Shown here: positions 59,302 through 64,000 of the stretch, piece after piece | Position numbering within the stretch: position 1 is the stretch's first letter | Layout of the letters: every line of letters begins with the position of its first letter | Source: Shinella kummerowiae | Lineage (GTDB): Bacteria; Pseudomonadota; Alphaproteobacteria; Rhizobiales; Rhizobiaceae | Assembly: GCF_009827055.1 (NCBI RefSeq) | Contig: NZ_WUMK01000003.1 | Span: 310,001-374,000 of the forward strand | Direction: 5' to 3' | DNA: 64,000 bases | Notes under the pieces: model-generated | Seen by the model: the letters and a program-made list of their open reading frames with translations, nothing else | Database searches by the model: none | Told to the model about the DNA's origin: nothing | Made by a program: the position numbers and the translations under genes

Positions 59302-60144
59302 TCAACCCTGCTGATACAGCGCGAAGGCTTCCTCGCCGCCCGCATCGTCGTGAATGATCGCCATCAGTCCGCGCACCACGGCGTTCGGATTGGCGTGCTG
59401 GTAGATGTTGCGCCCATAGACCATGCCCATTGCGCCCTGCCGCATCAAGGCGGCAGATTTGGCAAACACGGCACCAAGATCCTCCTTGCCGCCGCCACGC
59501 ACAAGAACCGGGCAACGCGCCGCCTCGACCACCCGGTGAAAATCCTCCGCATTGGTCGTCGGATCCGCCTTGACGATATCGGCGCCCATCTCGCGCGCAA
59601 GACGCGTCAGCGTGACGATCTTTTCCGCATCGCCGTCGACCATGTAGCCGCCACGCTCGGTGACGGGCTGCATGACGAGCGGCTCGATCATCAGCGGCAT
59701 GCCGTACTTCTCGCAGTCGGCGCGCACGCGGGAAATGTTCTGCACGCATTGGCGGAACAGGTCGGGCTCGTCCGGCAGCATGAAAAGGTTGACCACCACG
59801 CAGGCCGCATCCATCTGCAATGCACCAATCAGCGGCTCGGCCTCGTTCTGCAGCACGGCCCACATATCGCGATGGCGGATGCGGTTATAGGGGTTGCCCA
59901 TGTCGATACGCATGACCAGCGCCGGTTTGTCCTTGCCGGGGATATCCTGCAACAGGTCGGCCTGGCCGTAGTTCATCTGGATCGCATCGGGCTTGGCATC
60001 GACCAGTGCCTTCACGACGGCCGGCACGTTTTCCAATCCGTCGAGAAAGGATGGCTCGTTGCAAACGCCGTGATCGATCGCCACATCCAGGCAACGGCCG
60101 TTGCCGAACAGCCGGTTCATCCGGACCTTGCGGTAGTCTCGCAT
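59302..60144 (-). CDS. DhnA-type class I aldolase / LsrF-like protein
   Basis: A 280-residue TIM barrel of the DeoC/DhnA family. It has CLDVAIDHGVCNEPSF, DAIQMNYGQADLLQD, then the Schiff-base lysine in MGADIVKADPTTNAEDFHRV and the phosphate motif CPVLVRGGGKEDLG, followed by GAMGMVYGRNIYQH. It probably cleaves or rearranges a phosphorylated sugar made by the FGGY kinase, as LsrF does with phospho-AI-2 products (family knowledge; substrate inferred). ATG 60144 has AAAGGAGTG and overlaps the end of the GlpD-like gene by 28 bases. Confidence 0.87.
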   Translation of the reverse strand: MRDYRKVRMNRLFGNGRCLDVAIDHGVCNEPSFLDGLENVPAVVKALVDAKPDAIQMNYGQADLLQDIPGKDKPALVMRIDMGNPYNRIRHRDMWAVLQNEAEPLIGALQMDAACVVVNLFMLPDEPDLFRQCVQNISRVRADCEKYGMPLMIEPLVMQPVTERGGYMVDGDAEKIVTLTRLAREMGADIVKADPTTNAEDFHRVVEAARCPVLVRGGGKEDLGAVFAKSAALMRQGAMGMVYGRNIYQHANPNAVVRGLMAIIHDDAGGEEAFALYQQG

Positions 60145-61847
60145 AATTCACTCCTTTGTTCATTCCTTGCGGAAAGGCTTTGTTCGGTGACGCCGTGGCG
60201 CTCACCCATGAGGGTTAGAAAACGGCCGCGCTCTTCGGGGACGCGCTGGGCAGGCCAGCCCTTTTCAGCGGCGAGCACGTCGAGGACGGCCTCGGCCATG
60301 GCCAGCGAAAGCTCGCCGGTGATGGCAAGCGTGGTGCGGCGCGTCAGCAGGTCGTCCAGATGTTCGACCGCTTCGGAGCGGATGAGATGGATGAGCTCGC
60401 GCACGCTGTAGCCGGCATGCGGCAGCGGGTGATCCGGGGCGGCCGCGATGAAGCGGGCGACATCCTCGGCATCCGTGCCGTAACGCGCGAACAGTAAGGC
60501 GGTGCGATCCGCCGAAATGCCGGTCGACGCCGCGAGCGCGCGGACCCAGCCCTTGCCATCCTTCGGAAACACCCGGCCACCGCCAATGGCGCGCTCCGCC
60601 GTATCGACGCGACGCGTTACGCCGAGCCGTTCGAGCGCCATGTCGGCCGCCATTTCGCCGAAGGAGCGGAACGTCGTCCACTTGCCGCCGATCATGCACA
60701 GCACCGGCGGCGCACCATTCGAGCCTTCGAGCACGGTGCAGAAATGGTCGCGCGGGATGCGCCCGGTGAAACTGTCCTTGCTAGCCGGCAAGGGCCGCAC
60801 GCCGGCGAACTGGAAGACGATTTCCTCCGGCCGGATTTTTATGCCCGGCAGTACGAAGGCGAGCGATTGCAGGATGTAGTCCCGTTCGTCCGCCTCGCAG
60901 CGCACCGTGCCGGGATCGTCAACGCGGATATCCGTCGAGCCGACTAGCACCTTGCCGAGATAGGGAAACAGGATACAGATGCGCCCGTCCTCGTTCTCGT
61001 AATAGATCATGTGCCCGTCGAGCATATCGCGCAGGCCGGCACTGTCGATGATCAGGTGCGAGCCCTTGGTGCCCCCCATCAGGGGCGCGGGGCGCGCTTC
61101 CTGCGGAAACAGGGCGCCATTGGCGATGTCGATCCAGCCGCCCGTCGCGTTGATGACCAGCCTTGGCTGGATGGCAAGCGTCTCGCCGGACACACGATCG
61201 CGCAGCAAGAACTCCCCTGCCCCCATCTGCTCGACCGTCGCATAGTTCAAGGCCTTGGCATTCGCCCCCGCGGAAAGACCATCACCCAACAACTCGATGC
61301 CGATGCGCTCCGGGTGGCTGACCCAGGCATCGTAATAGGTGGCGGAATTGCGGATCGCCGGATTGAGCGCCGGCCACTTATCCAGCGTCGCCTTGCGGCC
61401 GCGGAACTGGTGTTTTGGCATCAGCGCGCGTTTGCGCGTCAGGAAATCATAGATGCCGAGGCCCGTCTTGATGGCGATGGCGCCCCGGCGGCTGGGGCGG
61501 CGGGTGAGGCCAAGGAAACGCACGATGCCGTTGGCAAGCCCGGAAAAGACGTCGAAGATCGGAACGGTCGTCGGCAGCGGCGCGACATAATGGGGGGCGT
61601 TGCGCAGCAGTCGGTCGCGCTCGACGAGCGATTCCTGCACCAGGCTGAACTCGCCGTTTTCCAGATACCGCAGACCACCGTGAACCATGCGCGAGAGGGC
61701 AGCACTGGCGCCGGAGCAATAGTCGTCCTTCTCGACGAGGAGTACGTTGACGCCCTGCAACGCCAGCTCGCGAAAGACGCTGAGCCCGTTGATGCCGCCG
61801 CCGAGGACGCACACGTCCACCTTCGGGCTTCGGCGAAGCCCGTCCAT
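60117..61847 (-). CDS. GlpD/EryB-like FAD-dependent glycerol-3-phosphate-type dehydrogenase
   Basis: A 576-residue flavoprotein. FAD site VDVCVLGGGINGLSVFRELA, then DDYCSGASAALSRMVHGGLR with YLENGEFSLV, then NATGGWIDIANG and GGKWTTFRSFGEMAADMALE. A C-terminal DAO_C domain is present. It oxidises a polyol phosphate and passes electrons to quinone at the membrane. It could be glycerol-3-phosphate dehydrogenase or an erythritol-phosphate dehydrogenase (EryB type). The start ATG 61847 has CCGGAGAG, while ATG 61865 lacks a ribosome site. It overlaps the aldolase gene by 28 bases, indicating strong coupling. Confidence 0.85.
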   Translation of the reverse strand: MDGLRRSPKVDVCVLGGGINGLSVFRELALQGVNVLLVEKDDYCSGASAALSRMVHGGLRYLENGEFSLVQESLVERDRLLRNAPHYVAPLPTTVPIFDVFSGLANGIVRFLGLTRRPSRRGAIAIKTGLGIYDFLTRKRALMPKHQFRGRKATLDKWPALNPAIRNSATYYDAWVSHPERIGIELLGDGLSAGANAKALNYATVEQMGAGEFLLRDRVSGETLAIQPRLVINATGGWIDIANGALFPQEARPAPLMGGTKGSHLIIDSAGLRDMLDGHMIYYENEDGRICILFPYLGKVLVGSTDIRVDDPGTVRCEADERDYILQSLAFVLPGIKIRPEEIVFQFAGVRPLPASKDSFTGRIPRDHFCTVLEGSNGAPPVLCMIGGKWTTFRSFGEMAADMALERLGVTRRVDTAERAIGGGRVFPKDGKGWVRALAASTGISADRTALLFARYGTDAEDVARFIAAAPDHPLPHAGYSVRELIHLIRSEAVEHLDDLLTRRTTLAITGELSLAMAEAVLDVLAAEKGWPAQRVPEERGRFLTLMGERHGVTEQSLSARNEQRSELCETTARSG

Positions 61848-61877
61848 TGTCTCTCTCCGGTTCATGATGGCAGCCTG

Positions 61878-62873
61878 TTATCCGTCCATGGTGACAAGTT
61901 GCGCCGATATGGCAGCATTGATCGCCGCAAGATCGTCTGTCGAAAGCCTGAGCGTGCCCGCCCGCGCATTGTCGAGCGCCTGCGCCGGGTTGCGCGCGCC
62001 GCAGAGCGCGAAGGTCACGCCCTCCTGCGCTAGCGTCCAGGCGATCACCACCTGCGCGATGCTGGCGCCGTAGCGCTCCGCGACCGGCCGGATCGCCTCG
62101 GAGAAATCCTTGGCCTTCTGCCGGTTGGCGACCGAGAAGCGCGGGTTGCCCTTGCGCTGGTCGTCGCCGGAAAACACACGGTCCGGGCCGATCGTGCCTG
62201 ACAGCAGGCCGAGTGCCAGCGAGGAATAGCTGAGCGTCGACACACCGTTCTTGATAGTAAGCGGCAGCAGGTCCGCCTCGATCTCACGATCGATCATGCT
62301 GAACCGCTCCTGGATCGCATCGAGCGACCCGGTGGCAATATACTGTTCGAGTTCCGACCGGTTGACATTGCTTGCGCCGATCGCGCGGATCTTGCCGGCC
62401 TGCTTCAGCTCCTCCAGCGCTGCGACGGTCTCCTCGATCGGCGTCGTCGGGTCCTGCCAGTGGGTGATGTAGAGATCGATATAATCCGTGCCGAGCCGGC
62501 GAAGGCTTTCCTCCACCTCGTGGATGATCGAGTCCCGCCCGAGATAGCGATGCACCGGCTTGCCATCCTGGTCGAAGAAATGCTTGCCTTTCTCAGTGTG
62601 CCAGACGAGACCGCATTTCGTGGCGATCACCGCCTTATCACGTCGGCCGGCCAGCGCCTTGCCGACGATTTCTTCCGACCTGCCGAGGCCATAGGCCGGC
62701 GCCGTATCGATCAGCGTCACGCCGGCATCGAGAGAGGCCTGGATGGCGGCAATCGATTCCGCCTCGTCCGTACCGCCCCACATCCAGCCACCAATCGCCC
62801 AGGTGCCGAGGCCGACGGCAGAGGCCTTGACGCCGGAGCGCCCGATGTCACGGGTCAATTGTTCGCCGCTCAT
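61878..62873 (-). CDS. Aldo/keto reductase
   Basis: A 331-residue NADP(H)-dependent aldo/keto reductase. The catalytic tetrad is seen as Asp and Tyr (LIDTAPAYGLGRSEEIVG), Lys (VIATKCGLVW) and His (LYITHWQDPTTPIEET). The family end LCGARNPAQALDNARAGTL is present. It interconverts a sugar aldehyde or ketone and the alcohol. Its ATG overlaps the SorC stop (ATGA). It is the second of a tightly packed minus-strand operon and probably prepares or salvages the operon's sugar. Confidence 0.9.
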   Translation of the reverse strand: MSGEQLTRDIGRSGVKASAVGLGTWAIGGWMWGGTDEAESIAAIQASLDAGVTLIDTAPAYGLGRSEEIVGKALAGRRDKAVIATKCGLVWHTEKGKHFFDQDGKPVHRYLGRDSIIHEVEESLRRLGTDYIDLYITHWQDPTTPIEETVAALEELKQAGKIRAIGASNVNRSELEQYIATGSLDAIQERFSMIDREIEADLLPLTIKNGVSTLSYSSLALGLLSGTIGPDRVFSGDDQRKGNPRFSVANRQKAKDFSEAIRPVAERYGASIAQVVIAWTLAQEGVTFALCGARNPAQALDNARAGTLRLSTDDLAAINAAISAQLVTMDG

Positions 62874-63877
62874 GCGGAAAATCCTTCCTGGGATGCAATG
62901 TCGAGAATGCGCGCGCCGGTCGCCTCATCGGTGACAAGCGTGTCGAGGTGGTTGCCACGCAGCACGCTGAGAATGGAGCCGGCCTTGTTAAGGCCGCTCG
63001 CGACGCCAATCTTCGTCGGGATCGAGGCGAATTCCTCGAGTGTCAGCGAGACCAGCGAGCGATTGAGGCTGTAGTCGCAAACCCGGCCCTCACCATCGAG
63101 CAGATGGGCGAGCAGTTCGGCGCTCGCGCCGGAATGCTCGATCGCGTTGCGGTCCTCGCTGGAGGAGGGGTGCAGGTCGTAATAGGTCGAGTCCGTGCTC
63201 AGGATCGAGCCGATGCCGACCACCGCCACCTTCGCCTCGCGGCCGCGCTGAAACACATCGGCGACGGACCGCATGTTCATCAGCATCGCGCGCTGCGCGG
63301 CATCGTCGGCGAAAAGCGGTGCGTGGATCTGGTAGGAGCGCCCGCCAAGCCGGTCGGCCATCAGCGTCGAGACGTGGTTGACGTCGGTATAGTGTTTGCC
63401 CTGCACGCAGCCCGTTGCCGGTATAACCTCGACATCGAAGCGGCGTGCTGCCTGCAGACCGGCCACGACGGCGCTGACGCCCTTGCCGCCGGTGATGCAG
63501 ATCGTGTCGCCATCGGCGATTTCTTCGAGCAGCAGCCGGGCTGCCGCTTCACCGACCGCTTGCAACGCGGTCTGCGGATTGTCGGAGACCGTCGGCACCA
63601 CGACGGCGCGGCTGATGCCGCCGAGCGCCAGAAGCCGCTCTTCCATGTCGACCAGCGGCTCCACCGGCGACTTGATCTTGATCTCGACGAGGCCGAGCTG
63701 GCGGCCGCGCTTGATGAGGCGGTTGACGGTGGCATGCGAGAGGCCGAGCTGGTCGGCGATCTGCGCCTGCGTCAGGCCTTCCAGGAAGTGCAGCACGAGC
63801 GCCTGGTGCATCTGGCGGGCGATCACGATCTCTTCGCGCGGCGCGGTCGTCTTGGGTTTCAGCTTGGCGATCGGCAT
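62870..63877 (-). CDS. SorC/DeoR family sugar-binding transcriptional regulator
   Basis: A 335-residue regulator. The N-terminal HTH is LTQAQIADQLGLSHATVNRL then IKRGRQLGLVEI. The C-terminal sugar-phosphate-binding domain has VVPTVSDNPQTALQAVGEAA, DTICITGGKGVSAVVAGLQA and VAVVGIGSILSTDSTYYDLH. EryD, LsrR and DeoR-type proteins of rhizobia share this build. It is translated two bases after the permease stop (TGACATG), so the regulator is encoded inside the operon it presumably controls. The effector is probably a phosphorylated intermediate. Confidence 0.9.
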   Translation of the reverse strand: MPIAKLKPKTTAPREEIVIARQMHQALVLHFLEGLTQAQIADQLGLSHATVNRLIKRGRQLGLVEIKIKSPVEPLVDMEERLLALGGISRAVVVPTVSDNPQTALQAVGEAAARLLLEEIADGDTICITGGKGVSAVVAGLQAARRFDVEVIPATGCVQGKHYTDVNHVSTLMADRLGGRSYQIHAPLFADDAAQRAMLMNMRSVADVFQRGREAKVAVVGIGSILSTDSTYYDLHPSSSEDRNAIEHSGASAELLAHLLDGEGRVCDYSLNRSLVSLTLEEFASIPTKIGVASGLNKAGSILSVLRGNHLDTLVTDEATGARILDIASQEGFSA

Positions 63878-63878
63878 G

Positions 63879-64000
63879 TCAGGCAGCCTTCCGCTTGTGC
63901 ATGAAGTGATCGATGGAGACGGCGGCGAGCAGGATGCAGCCCTTGATCATGTCCTGCCAGTAGACGGAGACATTGAGCAGGATCAGCGAGGATGTGACGA
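63879..64000 (-). CDS. C-terminus of RbsC-type ABC permease
   Basis: Only the last 40 codons are in the window; the gene runs off the right edge. The visible part reads LILLNVSVYWQDMIKGCILL, AAVSIDHFMHKRKAA, which is the usual end of ribose/monosaccharide-type permeases (WQxxxKGxILLxAVxxD). It implies a sugar importer in front of the SorC gene and in the same operon. Confidence 0.75.
   Translation of the reverse strand, partial: VTSSLILLNVSVYWQDMIKGCILLAAVSIDHFMHKRKAA

Noticed and set aside
1-64000. tRNA/rRNA genes, CRISPR arrays, transposases, prophage or integrase genes
   Set aside because: Nothing with cloverleaf ends, regularly spaced repeats or DDE/tyrosine-recombinase motifs was seen; a short tRNA could be missed by eye, which a tRNA scan would settle.

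Overview
This window is GC-rich, densely packed DNA from an alphaproteobacterium, almost certainly a member of the Rhizobiaceae (Rhizobium/Agrobacterium/Ensifer/Shinella group). The pointers are a RIME-type intergenic mosaic element (7106-7214), a second rhizobial palindromic repeat (34297-34373), a HutC/HutXWV-type histidine locus, rhizopine-catabolism-like (Moc) proteins, and the very high density of ABC importers with GntR/LacI/SorC/AraC/LysR regulators. Most genes are accessory catabolic clusters of the kind found on chromids and megaplasmids, but a large FtsK translocase and a class II fructose-bisphosphate aldolase are housekeeping-like, so the replicon type is not settled. I saw no rRNA, tRNA, CRISPR array, transposase or prophage gene.

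Left to right: (1) 1-1294, the end of a CoA-transferase/solute-binding-protein operon running off the left edge. (2) 1609-3852, a zinc-free MDR oxidoreductase, an ABM-fold monooxygenase and a convergent LysR regulator. (3) 4352-17078, a large cluster: a saccharopine-dehydrogenase-like enzyme, an aldehyde dehydrogenase, two tandem paralogous cupins, a GT1-type glycosyltransferase and a complete PotABCD-type importer on the minus strand. Divergent from it are a GntR regulator with two DNA-binding domains, a second paralogous glycosyltransferase and an AGE-family epimerase. (4) 17114-18418, a DUF3307 membrane protein and an unusual two-wHTH protein. (5) 18693-23627, an AraC regulator and a polyamine-type catabolic operon (class III aminotransferase, PuuA-like glutamine synthetase homologue, acetylpolyamine amidohydrolase-like deacetylase), ending against an LldD-type dehydrogenase. 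(6) 25128-28368, a GNAT, a GH20 hexosaminidase and a TerC protein. (7) 28743-34248, hutC, hutXWV and a HutH homologue that lacks exactly the three residues forming the MIO cofactor. (8) 34434-38399, fba and ftsK. (9) 38507-44624, a carbohydrate-type ABC importer operon headed by a FadR-type regulator and a trans-sulfuration-type PLP enzyme. (10) 44840-50176, an amidase with an orphan PotD-like binding protein, and a YdeP-type molybdoenzyme with a small partner. (11) 50381-56008, a rhizopine-catabolism-like set (MocD/MocE-type oxygenase and Rieske ferredoxin, ferredoxin reductase, sugar-binding protein, TIM-barrel isomerase) with a LacI regulator. (12) 56072-64000, a SorC-regulated polyol or sugar-phosphate operon (GMC oxidoreductase, FGGY kinase, DhnA-type aldolase, GlpD-like dehydrogenase, aldo/keto reductase, regulator, and the tail of an RbsC-type permease).

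The strongest anomaly is the MIO-less HutH homologue. The best candidates for undescribed systems are the paired glycosyltransferase/cupin cluster of region 3 and the mixed Ery/Lsr-like operon of region 12. Functions are inferred from recognisable protein families; no database search was run.
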